Shown piece by piece: positions 11,174 to 22,380 of a DNA stretch of 64,000 nt. The notes under the pieces are model-generated. The model saw only the letters and a list, made by a program, of their open reading frames with translations. It was not told the DNA's origin and did no database searches. The stretch's first letter is position 1. Every line of letters starts with the position of its first letter. Both the position numbers and the translations under genes were made by a program. Source of the stretch: Atherix ibis (lineage: Eukaryota > Arthropoda > Insecta > Diptera > Athericidae); NCBI GenBank assembly GCA_958298945.1, contig OY282607.1, positions 33,451,000-33,514,999 on the forward strand. Direction: 5' to 3'.

Positions 11174-11862
11174 TTGAGATTTGCAGTGAACCCTGAAAAG
11201 AGTGAAAAAATCATCATCCCTGGAATTTTTGTATTACGTAAGGTTCATGCTCATGTTGGAATTGCGGTAAAGGAGCAGGCTGATCACCTAACGGGGAAAA
11301 CTCATCGGCACCGAATGTTCATAGCAGTTCCTCGCATGACCCACTTACTAAGGAAATGAAAAAAACAATAATACTCTTAACTATTCGTAGATACACGGAC
11401 TGGAGAAGCAGCGAACTGCTTCTTTTTAAATATTAGCCAACCAAACATTGCCCAACTACGGTACTCAATAAGCTTACGCAAATTATAAGCACATTCTGCT
11501 CCGTCAAACAATTCCCTTTCCGGAGACCATCCTCGCTCTATCTGCCCATCTTGTCACGTTCAAGTTACTATTGCTTATTTTCTAATTGGATTTCAACTGA
11601 GCCAAAATTTTTATTAATGAGATCACGTCCGATGTGGATCTCTTAGATCCCTCATTACCCTTTTCAAATCATCTTTTTAATTATTAAAATCAAACTGACA
11701 TGATCTACAAAATCTAATCAGCTCTAACTGGTCCATCCAATTAACAAATAAACGATTTCATCAAACACACGATGCACTTATAGCTCGCCTAATAGCTTCA
11801 TGGTCGTGGTACTGCCTCATGGACCCTGGGTCTTGTCCTAGGGACCCACAATACAAAAAAAA
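11174..11862 (+). pseudogene. Possible LINE 3' remnant with RNase H trace
   Basis: The reading IPGIFVLRKVHAHVGIAVKE followed by QADHLTGKT (11215-11310) resembles the LINE RNase H motif (W.P.HVGI.GNE.AD.LA). Downstream, ICPSCHVQV at about 11537-11565 could be the start of a C-terminal zinc motif. The block ends with GGGTCTTGTCCTAGGGACCC and an A-run at 11853-11862, which would fit a LINE tail. Each clue alone is weak; together they make a decayed LINE likely. Clade unknown. Confidence 0.4.
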
Positions 11863-12195
11863 ATTTACTTCGCAAACTTCCTGGGTTTTATCATTGCAAT
11901 TTTCCGCAGTAAAATAAATCGTTTAAGCAAATGGGCATTTTGCGTCACTTTGGATTTATAAGATTTTTTGCAAAAACAATGATGTAAAAAGGTAGCATGT
12001 GATATACTTTTTCAAGCAGACTACTTACACAACATTTATGTAGTGCATAATAACATTCTTCGGAATAAGGCTTGAAATAAATACGAGCCAAAATAAATCC
12101 CAAAACTACGTCAAAACTGATGAAGAGGCAAGGATTCGTTGATGCTTTATTTTATAGACGCCAGATTTATGGAAAAACAACTCCTGAGTTTAATA
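11863..12195. other. Spacer, nothing recognised
   Basis: AT-rich stretch between the LINE trace and the DD41D mariner end; no motif seen. Confidence 0.5.
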
Positions 12196-12299
12196 CAGGG
12201 TGAACCATTTAGAAGTTCCATTCTAAAAAGTAAATTTAAAAAAACTAGTGTATGTTTTTTCAATTTTCCGGTTTTATTAAAAAGATTGAGCCTTAAAAT

Positions 12300-13351
12300 T
12301 TAAGAATGAAACACAACATCATTTAAATGACTGCCACGGCTGGCCTTACAGTACCCCATTCGCACGACCCAATTTTTCAGTACATTTTCGATTGTCCGGG
12401 TCTGTATCTCTTCAATGGCGACTTTGATTTCGTGTTTGAAGGCCTCAATTATCTCTGGATAGCTTGTGTAACATTTATCCTTAATGGCTCTCCACAGAAA
12501 ATAATCCAACGGGCTCAAATCATAGCTCCGAGGCGGCCAATTGACATCAGAATTTCGGCTGATTTTTCGGTTTTCGAAATCAGTGCCCAAAAGTTGGATT
12601 GTTACGTTGGCTGTGTGGCAAGTGGCCCCGTCCTGTTGATACCAAATGTCGTCCATACCATTCTCTTCAACTTTTGCGAACAAAAATTCGTTGAGCATGC
12701 CACGATAGCGCTCACTATTGACCGTAACAGCGGCTCCTTCATCGTTTTCGAAGAAAAACCGGCTAATGAAGCCTCCACTCCAAAATCCGCACCAAACCAT
12801 GACGCGTTATGGATTCATCGGCTTTTCCATGCTGACGTATGGATTTTTTGAGCCCCGAGGTGGAAATGGGCCTCATGCGAAAAGATGATTTTTCGATAAA
12901 AATGCTCATCTTCGGACAATTGATCTTGAGCCCATTGGGCAAACCGAAAACGCATCGGATGCTCATGCGGCTTTAGCTGTTGGACTAATTGTACTTTGTA
13001 AGCTTTCATACCGAGGTCTTTGTGCAAAATTATCAACAGAGAAGTGCGAGAAATGTTCAATTCCTGAGAACGGTGACGAGTTGATGTTGATGGATGATCA
13101 CTGACATTTTGAGCAACGGCGGCAATATTCTCGGTCGTACGCACTGTCTTAGAGCGGGAACGAGTTGCTTTGGCAACCAACAAACCAGTTTCGCGAACTC
13201 GCTTCACGAATTTGCCCACAAATTCACGTGATGGCATTCGATCTTCACTAATTTTTGTTTTTAAATTTCTCACAGTTTGGGTTGAAGACTCACCAATTTG
13301 GAAGTAAGTTCTCAATATTTTCCATTTTTCTTCAAGCGTATGGATTACCAT
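12300..13351 (-). pseudogene. DD41D (rosa-type) transposase, broken
   Basis: Residues 1-178 (13351-12815) carry the N-terminal DNA-binding region, SRSKTVRTTENIAAVAQNV and RRSQELNISRTSL-type helix. The first catalytic motif reads FSHEAHFHLGA: the expected D is H (codon 12877-12875). A lost base in an A-run near 12856 shifts the frame, and a TAA follows before VMVWCGFW. The second part (12800-12300) has WYQQDGATCHTA and WPPRSYDLSPLDYFLW; 41 residues separate these aspartates, the DD41D spacing. The C-terminus KASRGSHLNDVVFHS is intact. Three independent lesions make it inactive. Plus-strand frames here are shadows. Confidence 0.93.
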
Positions 13352-13406
13352 TTCGTAAAATTCTGACTTTCAACTAACAATCTGTCAATTCGTGTTGACA
13401 TTTAAC

Positions 13407-13434
13407 CTTAGATTAAAGAATACCTGGATAGGCC
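13407..13434 (+). repeat. Left terminal inverted repeat of the THAP element
   Basis: CTTAGATTAAAGAA TAC CTGGATAGGCC. The right end, read on the minus strand from 14773 to 14746, differs only in the three central bases (GAA). Confidence 0.88.
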
Positions 13435-13745
13435 CTGACCGTATATGTATACGCAATTTTGTGTCGGAATTCCTGGTTTTGCTATCCCGTTTTTCCATTT
13501 CTCGCCGCTTGGCATAGATTTGTTTAGATTTTTTTATGTAGACATGACACCCACTGCCATCTAGTTGTCGTAATACAAATTTATTGAATCGCAAAACCAT
13601 AATTTATATTCATTTTAATTCAGTTATTGGAAACAAAAATACAATTTAAACACAACAATTGGCAATTTTTATTTTTTGTACAAACTTTTGATATGAAATG
13701 GAATTCTATTTTAGGTTTTTATTCATTTCATAAATATCATTCAAA

Positions 13746-13752
13746 TATAAAG
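13746..13752 (+). promoter_or_regulatory. Possible TATA box of the THAP gene
   Basis: TATAAAG lies about 170 bases before the inferred first splice donor (13916). The only support is the motif and its place upstream of a spliced leader. Confidence 0.25.
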
Positions 13753-13979
13753 CGCCTCAGTATTATAGACTTGCGGAGAGTTTGAAAACTTCACTTCTCC
13801 ATGAAAGGGGAGACTTAAAGGGATAGCTTTGTCATTTGTGAAGTTGTTATTGTGTGAGAAAGGAAAGTGAAGTTTAAAGTGTAATTTTAATATATTTTGA
13901 AGTATTTACGAAAAAGTAAGTATTTTTATAAATAGTTATATTATTAATAAAATTTAATACGAATTTTTTATTCCAGAAA

Positions 13980-14439
13980 ATGAAGTGTTTCGTTAATAAA
14001 TGCTTCTCATACGAAGAAATTAGGAAACCGGGAATTTCTTTCTTTCGGTAAGTTGACTACTTTATTTTTGCTAAATAAAATAAGAAATACTTTATTTGTG
14101 ATGTGCCTAAATGCATTTTAGTGAGTTATTTAATTGAAAAAGTGGTGAAAAAGTGAAAAGTTCGTCCGTCAATAAATATAAACAAATTCGATGTTGACAG
14201 TTCAATGTTTACCATAAAATAGTACAGTGCCGGTATATATAAAGTGTGTGTAAGAAAGTTTAAGGTACCGAATTTTTTAAATAGTCCAAAAAATACGTGA
14301 ATTTCTATTAATTCTTAATTGTAAAAGTAAATGTTACGATCGTATATTTATATGTTAACTTTACAGGTTCCCACAAAATAAATGGTTGCGGGAAAAGTGG
14401 ATTATGGCAGCAGCATCCGGTATTCCCAAGAATAAATAA
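13980..14439 (+). pseudogene. Truncated THAP zinc-finger protein, two coding exons
   Basis: Exon 1 (13980-14047) starts MKCFVNKCF and ends ISFFR; the donor is CG/GTAAGT. Exon 2 (14367-14439) follows the acceptor TTTACAG and reads FPQNKWLREKWIMAAASGIP up to TAA. The splice joins in phase inside the arginine codon and brings together ISFFRFP and LREKW, hallmarks of a THAP domain (C-x4-C, then F.FP, then LR.KW). A likely 5'-leader intron precedes it (donor GTAAG at 13916, acceptor TTCCAG ending 13976). The product is 46 residues and lacks the second zinc pair C-x2-H, so it should not fold as a complete finger. AATAAA motifs overlap the stop. Most likely the 5' end of an internally deleted P-like transposase gene. 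Confidence 0.8.
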
Positions 14440-14745
14440 TATACAGTGAAATAAATAAAATGAAAATACATAATAAATAAATAAATATTTAAAAAAAAAA
14501 TACTGTATTTTATTGCATATTTACATAACTAATTCCATCAAACAACAAGACCCGCAATATTAAAAAATCTGCTTCTTTACGAATAAATGACATCACATAT
14601 GAAAAATGGTTTTAAACGAACCGCTTCAATCGCGTACTGAACTTTTAAATTGGCCCCAAATGATTTACGCCGTTTCTGTTGTATTGCATGTGTGTGCGTT
14701 CTATGAATGTATTGCAACAAAAATCCAACAGAATTTTTATGTAGA

Positions 14746-14773
14746 GGCCTATCCAGTTCTTCTTTAATCTAAG
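14746..14773 (-). repeat. Right terminal inverted repeat of the THAP element
   Basis: Reverse complement of 13407-13434 with three mismatches. CATTTAAC follows at 14774-14781. Confidence 0.88.
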
Positions 14774-14841
14774 CATTTAACACTCTAGTACTTCAAATAA
14801 ATAGAAGTTCAAAATGGAACCGCTAGATGGACCACCCTATA

Positions 14842-17459
14842 CAACGATAATCTTCCACCGAACCAAACACTCAACATAAGCCAGTGACCAAGCATTGTTT
14901 TTTCTAAATATGGCCCCCTGCAACTATTCCATATCTCCACAACAAAAATTACCGCTCTTGGAAAAGTAACTGTCAACCCACAGAGTCCAACCTCTTTGAA
15001 AGCTTACTTATAGTGCATAGAAAATGGGCAAAAGCTTACCAGCTCAAATTGTCATCATTTCAATAGTAGATTTTTCATAAAATTTAAGAATTTGCGTTTT
15101 GAAAATTATATTAACTTTTAAGATTATAGGGTGGTACATAATCTTATTTAAATCTTCTCTGAAATTTACTAACTACTGTATTAAAAACCTTTTTTTCATA
15201 TTCAATCGACATTTTTAAACGTAAACTTACTTTGGTTTTTGACATCAAATTATTGAAAACACTGAAAATTAATAAACATCTTTTTATACAATACTAAAAT
15301 ATTTTTACTTTTTATGCAATAAACACAAATTACTACATAATTTATACTATGTTTGAGGTTTTATACCAACAAAAAATGATTTGAAATTCAACCATTCCAA
15401 TCAATAATAAGTATAAATATTTTTTAAATTGAAAATAGTCTCAATTCTGTATTGAGTTAAATTCTATTCAATTTCCAGAAATTCGAAATAATTGAAATAA
15501 TTTCCTTAGAATAAAACACTTATAAACGATATTAAAATCAAAATATTTCAATTAAGTTATTAGAATCTAATTTAATGAATCATTTCCGAAATTCTAAATT
15601 TCTAAGAAAGTTTTTAATATTATATTTCTATATTAATTTAATTTAAATGAATATTAATTTTCTTCTTTCTTTTCCTTGAGTTGGGTCATGTTTTTCTTCA
15701 TAGAAATTCTTAAATACTTGAAAATATAAATTGATATATATTTCATAGTAATTTATAAATGCTTTTGAGTTTGCTTTGAGAAATAATCAATATAAAATTG
15801 CCAAAATATACTCAAAAATAAATTACAAAATTGCTATTGGTAAACGAAATTGCAACAACCATAAATAATTTAATAAATATATATATGAATTCTTTCAATA
15901 AATATTTGTATAAAAATACAAAAAATATTTAATTTCATTCCTGTTCAAATTTACCAATTATTTTACCTGAAATGTGGCAGCATATTCACCGAATTTCCTA
16001 TGTTTATTGATACTCGATAACAAATCATGTAAATTTTTGGACAAATTCTTTAATAAATCACAACCAAATATACCTACAAATAACATAGATCCATAGAAAA
16101 ATATGCATACTTCGTATATATTTTAATCAAATTAGTCTGGATTTACTCCCCATGTATGAGGATTTTTCATGGATTATAGTGAATTATTTCTATAATAAAA
16201 TGTAAAATTCATATAAAAAAAATCCGTTCATTATTAACTGTATTCAAAAGTAGTGAAGCACTTTAGTTTTATCAAAATTATTCATATTTTTATAACATAA
16301 TAATTTACCCTTTTCTATCAAATTGAACAGCTTGAACAATTTTCCAATTTGTCGCTCGTATATAAGTTGTAAAAATATATGCTTTTAAAAACATATATAT
16401 TTTATGGAAAATATAAATTTATACCCATTTAATATCAAACTTTGGCATGAAAATACTATTCAAGTAAAATAAAAAGTATATTAAAAAAATAAACTCATTT
16501 AGTAAATAGTTTCTGTAAATAATGAATATGATTTAAGATAATTAAAATATATTTTGAAAAAATTTTTAAACGTTACTCATTGGATTATCGGTTTAAAAGA
16601 ACTTCAGCATAAAATTTAATGTTTACACATAGTATCTGAAAATGTATATTTGTATTATATTCATCTGCAAGATATAAATTGGATGATTATTATTTAAAAA
16701 ATATTTCTTCCTCATATTTGATAGTTTAATAAAATATATATACTTAAATATTAAATTAACCCACCAAAATAATAACCAAAAATAATTTTAAAAAGTTACA
16801 TTAAGTAAAATATTTTAAATTGTAAAAAATTTCAACATATTAACATATGTTAGTTTGAGAAAAAATAAAATAATTTTATTGAATTAAATCAAAATTCCTA
16901 TATTAGAGAAGTTGATTTACTCATTCGATTATTTATTATTTTTCAAATATATTGTAGTTCACCCTTTTAAATTTAGAAAACATCTGGTCCAGATTATGTC
17001 CAGATTTGAAATATTCATTTAGTAAATATTTTTATCAATAAGTATTTTATTTATATATGCAATATTTCTAACAGATAATATATTGTACTATTTTAGTAAA
17101 AAATGAAGTTAAATAAATGAAGGGCAATACTTATGAATTTGTCAAAGTTCATAATTTATTTCTATGATAAAATATTTTTGGAATAAAATTGCCTTAAGTG
17201 AATATAAAATTGAGTATAATTTCATCATCAAGAATACAACAGCATATGGTCCTTTTTTTCAGCATAAACAAAATTTGAATATTTCAGTCACATAATCAAT
17301 CGCATATGCCGAAATAATATTTAAGATACTGAATATTTATTTGATTTATATAAAGCTCTGATTTAGAATGCTTTTAGTCTCTGTGGATTCATTTTAATAT
17401 TAAGATATCGTGACATTTCTTCTAACATTATTCACTTTAATTTTACGATTTGAGATCTA
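14842..17459. other. AT-rich spacer, nothing recognised
   Basis: About 2.6 kb of very AT-rich DNA full of A/T homopolymers. No reading frame of note on either strand and no transposon end seen. Confidence 0.65.
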
Positions 17460-18584
17460 CACAGTGTATCCGAACTTTATATTTAAATCATACAACATGC
17501 AGCGCCATCTATTGAAAAGCAAATATAAAATTTTGTGTTAAACTTAAAAAAAAATTCGCTGAGACATACGAATTGATGGAAAAAGTTTATTTTCCCTATG
17601 GTGATGATTGTATGAGTCGTACTCAAGTTTATACGTGGTTTACACGATTTAAAAATGGTCGTGAGAATTTAAATGACGACCTAAGGCTAGGTCGTCCAAA
17701 AGATAGTAATCGTGCAGAATTGTTGGAATAAGTCCGTGAAATCATTGGTATCGATGCTAAATTTACTACGAGAATGTTAGCTGAGAAATTAAATACGAGT
17801 AAAAATACTATTTGGGGAATTTTAACTGAAGATTTGGGTAAAAGAAAGGTTTGTGCGCGTTTTGTTCTACATGAATTAAATAAAGACCAAAAAATCGCCC
17901 GTCTGGAGTATTGCAAAGACATTGTTGAAACTGCTGAAAACGATCCAGACTTTCTGGATTTGATTATAACTGGTGATGAGTCATGGTGCTTTGAATATGA
18001 CCCTGAAACTAAGCATCAATCTGCTGAATGGAAGTCCAAAGGCGAGCCAAAACCAAAAAAATTGCATTTTCAAAAGTCTAGAATCAAGACAACGTTGATT
18101 ACTTTTTACGATTCGAAGGGTATTGTCCACAAGGAATTTGTTCCAGAAGGTCGAACTGTTAATGGAGAATACTATTTAGGCGTTTTAGATCATTTGTGGA
18201 AAAGAATTGGTCGTGTTAGACCGGAATATCCAACACCTCACGATAATGCACCACCTCACAAGACCAAAATAGTGAACGAATTTTTGATGATAAAACGGAT
18301 TTCTTGCAGCAACCACCCTCCGTATTCGCCTGATCTATCACCATGTGACTATTTTCTATTTCCAAAACTGAAAACCAAGATGAAAGGAGCATTTTATGAT
18401 GATATCCCAGCCATTCAAGCAGCCGTAACCGAGGTGCTGAAGAACATTCCTATAAATGGCTGTAACTTTCACATGAATTTAGGTGCGTTTGAAAGAGGAT
18501 GAATGTATCTTTTTGATGCTGCAAATTTTCAATAGATGGCGCTGCATGTTGTATGATTTAAATATAAAGGTTATTTTTGGGACA
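17460..18584 (+). mobile_element. Mariner with 44-bp perfect inverted repeats
   Basis: A 1125-bp element is bounded by TA (17458-17459 and 18585-18586). A 44-base block (CTTTATATTTAAATCATACA through CATCTATTGAAAA) at 17475-17518 recurs perfectly inverted at 18526-18569. The outermost 15 bases on each side do not match one another. The transposase fills the inside and is one nonsense codon from being open. This is one of the best preserved elements in the window. Confidence 0.9.
17516..18502 (+). pseudogene. Mariner (DD34D) transposase with one internal stop
   Basis: The frame opens NIKFCVKLKKKFAETYELM and continues SRTQVYTWFTRFKNGR (first helix-turn-helix), a TAA at 17729-17731, then MLAEKLNTSKNTIWGIL (second helix-turn-helix). 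Catalytic motifs are all present: ITGDESWCFEYDPETK (D1), HDNAPPH (D2) and PPYSPDLSPCDYFLFPKLK (D3), with 34 residues between D2 and D3. The C-terminus after VTEVLKNIPINGC is shorter than usual and ends with LGAFERG. The normal start codon region is changed; the first ATG in frame is at 17576. Apart from the stop and the start the protein looks complete. Confidence 0.9.
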
Positions 18585-18586
18585 TA

Positions 18587-21039
18587 CTCTTTTCCATCTA
18601 GCTTTTATCACTTAAAAATAATTATCAAAATATTTCAATAAATTTTAATGTAGTTGCATTTCTATGTTGCTTAATAACATCAAATTGAAATGTTAATCTT
18701 AATAAAAAATACTTTTATAGAAAAAAAATTCTATAGATGATTATTGTGTATTTTCAGTTAAATCAAATAACAACAATGACAAGAACAGCTTCCAGCATAC
18801 AACAAATTCGGTAAATTGTCCTTTTTATTCAATAAGAAATAATGAACAGAAGAAGAAAAATGAAACAAAACTTGATTATCGTATTTTCTATGCTGCAAAA
18901 GTTGAAATTAAAAAAGTTTTCAACAATAGTGTACATAAAAATGGTTTGAGGTACGATAACGATCAACATAATCGAATCCCGGTGGATAAAAAATGCATTT
19001 TTTATGCAAAATACGTTTCGTTATCGAATTTCTTTTAAATAAAAAAGTTTATTTTTATTTTGTCTACTAAACGAAAGTATAATAATAATACAATACTATA
19101 TGAAAAAAGGACAATAACAGCAACCGCTAAACTAAGTCTAGAGAAAGCATGAAAAAAAAATCTTCAATTTGATAGTACACTGCACTTGACTTGTTCAAAT
19201 TGGATCACAAAACTTCTATTTGTATTAAAACTTTCTTATGGCCATATAGCAATTATACGTACCATTGATTAAGACCACGTTTTATTTCCAACGAAATATA
19301 TGTTTCTACTGATAAACATATAAATACAATAAATAAATGTATTTACATTTTATGCATTTATTCAAATAACATGTAGTGGGAGTTATGCATTTGCACCAAT
19401 GCGCTCTGAACCACCACAATGGGAATTGGCTTACAGAAAGTTTTCACTGACCGACATTATGATAATTTGTTTGTTTCAGTAACTTTTTGTAGAAGTTGCA
19501 AATTTAACTATTGAGGATCTGAAAAAATATATTGTATATTTTATTTTTGTAGAAAAATTTTGCAACACTTTTCATAAAAAATAAAAATGGAAATGTATTT
19601 TTTACGATAAGTATTAGTGTTGATAAAAAATAAAAATGTGCAAGCTTTAAGAATTATAAATTTAATATTATGTCTCGTATAGTACTAAGTACAGAATATA
19701 CCATAAAATTTGATGAATTTAAATTTACTTGCATCATATAGTTCTTAAGAGTGAATTTTTAAAAAATGAATATCAATGAAAACTTTAATACGAAAATTAA
19801 GCTTAGTAGATTTTGATTTAAAGAGTTCAAAAAATAAACCCGTTAAGGAACAAAGAGGTTTACCCTTAAAACACACTAATCAAGATGATTGATTTAATCA
19901 ACACCTCTGCGATTTTAAAGGACTTGGTACTTGATCATTAAATATTTTGGGTTTACTTATATCTATAGTTTTTTTTTATGGTTTTAGTAACGTAGTTATG
20001 TATAAACAGTAGTTTGTGAGGGTAGACAATTACCTTAGCTTTTATGTGCCAGATGTGACTTATTACCTAGCTTCGTTTTTATTACCCTTGTATTTTGCTT
20101 ATACGTGTATACCCGTACAGAAAGATTATTTGTACGGTGTAGAATACAGAAGCTTATGTTACATAGTTTGTGGAAATAATAAATTTTTCACTAGATTTCT
20201 AACAATAATTTTCATATACTGTTTTTCTCTGGTTCTCGTTTTTTCGAAATGATTTTTTTAAATTGTTTGTGTTTTTGTTTTTAACTTTTTGAAAAACAAA
20301 AATACATGCAGTATATTTTTGATTGTATTTATAATTAAAATAATAAGTTTCTTACTTAAATTTATGTACATACGAACAGTAAAAACTTCAATGGATATTC
20401 ACTTCCCATAACCCTACACGTCAAGCAAAACAGTTATCAAAATCGGCTTGTTACTATTTCGTAGTTGCTGATAAATGAAAAATTTATTTAAAAAAGTTTA
20501 TAAATATAAATTTGACAGTGATTAATTTATTTAATGGCTATGAGTTAAGTGATACTCCTTCAAAAATGACTTAAAGAGGATTACCATCCGCCTGAGCAGA
20601 TATTCTAATACTAAACACAAACAATTTTTTGTTCTTCGAAAATAATTTTAGTTGCACAAATAATTCTCCTTTAAATACTCTAAAAATAATTAATCTCCGC
20701 TAAAATTAATGAGAAAATTCAATCTCTTTTCGCAAACTTATATTTTCTCTCAGTTATCTACCACAATTTGTTCGATAAGGTAATAAGTGATTATTCTCTT
20801 AGCTCGTACTCAAAGAACGAAAAAGCAAAGCCCATAAGATGGGAACACAATTCCGCCAACCACTGAAAACTGTACTTTTATTTTTTTGTATTTTTCGATT
20901 GAAATTAAAATTCAACTCTTTTGATATTTATTTTTAAGTAAAAAATATTAACATTTAAAATATGAAAAAAATGGTATATTTGAACAAAATTAAATAGAAA
21001 AATGAACAAATTAGAAATTGTATTAGAATTCAATTTTAG
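18587..21039. other. AT-rich spacer, nothing recognised
   Basis: About 2.4 kb of AT-rich DNA. A 78-codon open stretch at 20016-20252 has a hydrophobic, cysteine- and tyrosine-rich composition but no homology signal I recognise. Confidence 0.6.
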
Positions 21040-22380
21040 ACACATAACATGGCCCCACCTGGGCATAGTCACCCACAGAATTGTCACCCGTTTATTCCCT
21101 CAGCAACCAGTAACTATGTGGAAGGGTAGTTCAAAGCCTGACAGCGTTCAGGTCCCACGAATTACCCAGGACGAACTCCTTCGGGCATGCAAGGAAATCG
21201 GTGATAAAAAGGTATCTAGGTCCGATGCCAGTTGTACTTAAAGCGGCTGTCGCGGTGCATCCGAATTTATTTTTGAAAGTATTTAATGCCTACCTTAGTG
21301 AGAGAATTTTTCCACAACTTTGGAAGAAGGAAAGTCTGGTGCTACTACCAAAGGGAAGGAAGCCACCTGGGGACCTTCTTCATACCACCCAATTCGTCTG
21401 CTGGACACGGCTAGTAAAATCCTCGAACGCATTCTATGCAATCGATTGGAGGAATTCGCCGAGGGGCAGAGGGGCTTATCTGGATTTCAATTTGACTTCA
21501 TTAGGGGAACGCTCAACCTTAAATGCTATTGATTTGGTCGTTGGCACATCGCGTAAAGCTATCGAAGGCAAAAGGTGGAAAAGGACCTCCATAAAGTAAT
21601 GCGCCATTACAACTCTTGATGTGAAGAACGTTTTTAAATCGGCGAGGTGGGATCGTATTCTTGACGCCCAGGGATCAAGGGGTGTTCCAGAGCACATTAT
21701 TAGGTTCTACTCTAAGTAGTAGAATTTTTTTGTACCAGACGAGCCATTGGGAGAGATCATACAAAATCACGAGAGGGGTCCGTTAGGGCTTGGTTCTGTG
21801 CCCTCTGTTGTGGAATATGAAGTATGATGGTATTCTCAGGCGCCATATCGCAGAGGATGCGAGAATCATCGCATTTGCTGACGATGTTGCTGAGGTCGTA
21901 GTAGTCAAATGCATGGAAGAAGCAGAACAGGCATTGAGGCTGACCTGCGCTTTTCGAACAGTGTCTTACGAGGCCATTTGTGTTTTGGCCGAAATGATAC
22001 CGATTGTAATTGCGGCAGATGAGCAGCAGAGGCTGTCCCGCCGGAGAGATCGGAATGACGCTGAGGCGCGATCCATAACATATGCGGTGGAAACAAACAA
22101 GTTTAAGAGGAGGTAGCAAAATTGTTCGGATAATTCCACCGATGGCAGCTGGATTCACCATCTTATCTCAGTGGTGGATCCGTGGACAGCCCTATCACAA
22201 TTTTTGACGGGACACTGATGTTTTCGGGCTTACCAATTCCGCTTTAAATTAGATTCTAGCCCAATGTGCCCTACTTGTGACTGGATGGTAGAGAGCGCGG
22301 TGCACGTGTTCTTTTACTGCGTCCGATTCAATGCGGAAGGGGAAGAGGCTCAAAAGCTTTCCGTGTTTTTCCATACGTAA
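21040..22380 (+). pseudogene. R1-clade LINE ORF2 relic
   Basis: Reverse-transcriptase blocks appear in order but in changing frames: DELLRACKEIGDKK (21170), LFLKVFNAYLSERIFPQLWK (21262), SYHPIRLLDTASKILERIL (21382; block with the YRPI.LL motif), GLSGFQFDF, LDVKNVFKSARWDRIL (21617; D of the first catalytic block), LCPLLWNMKYDGIL (21797) and AFADDVAEVVVVK (21867; catalytic FADD). After EQALRL a deletion jumps to CAFRTVSYEAICVLAEMIPI (21947). The C-terminal zinc motif SSPMCPTCDWMVESAEHVFF (22255) is recognisable. At least six frame breaks. More diverged than the R1 copy at 4664. No flanking duplication found. Confidence 0.88.

Larger units (their letters stand above)
13407..14773 (+). mobile_element. 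Non-autonomous P-like DNA transposon with THAP exons
   Basis: A 1367-bp element has 28-bp inverted ends: CTTAGATTAAAGAA, three mismatched bases, CTGGATAGGCC. It is flanked by the perfect 8-bp direct repeat CATTTAAC (13399-13406 and 14774-14781). Inside is the spliced start of a THAP-domain gene but no catalytic region. An 8-bp duplication plus a THAP domain is the combination known for the P superfamily; Kolobok also uses THAP but duplicates TTAA only. The terminal CT is unlike the usual CA of P elements, so the superfamily call is an inference. It sits in the 5' leader of the DD41D mariner. Confidence 0.75.
12196..14839 (-). mobile_element. DD41D (rosa-type) mariner, split by a THAP element
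   Basis: The inverted ends are CAGGGTGAACCATTTAGAAG (12196) and, on the reverse strand, TAGGGTGGTCCATCTAGCGG (14839 downward), each next to TA. Removing the inserted THAP element (13407-14773) and one copy of its 8-bp duplication leaves about 1.27 kb, the usual size of a mariner. The right end would be missed without recognising the nested insertion. Transposase lies on the minus strand at 13351-12300. Confidence 0.9.

Noticed and set aside
12327..12851. 174-codon plus-strand open frame
   Set aside because: Shadow of the rosa-type transposase on the minus strand.
13385..13600. 71-codon minus-strand open frame across the left end of the THAP element
   Set aside because: It crosses an element border and target duplication, has no motif, and opposes the THAP gene.
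13407..14773. hAT superfamily for the THAP element
   Set aside because: hAT also duplicates 8 bp, but no BED or hAT dimerisation sequence is seen and the THAP half-domain favours P. Not fully excluded.
13399..14781. Kolobok-type insertion with TTAA target
   Set aside because: TTAA occurs inside the flanking repeat, but then the two ends would be offset by two bases; the 8-bp reading gives exact borders at both ends.
20016..20252. Short hydrophobic open frame that might be a membrane peptide
   Set aside because: No conserved motif and a length expected by chance.
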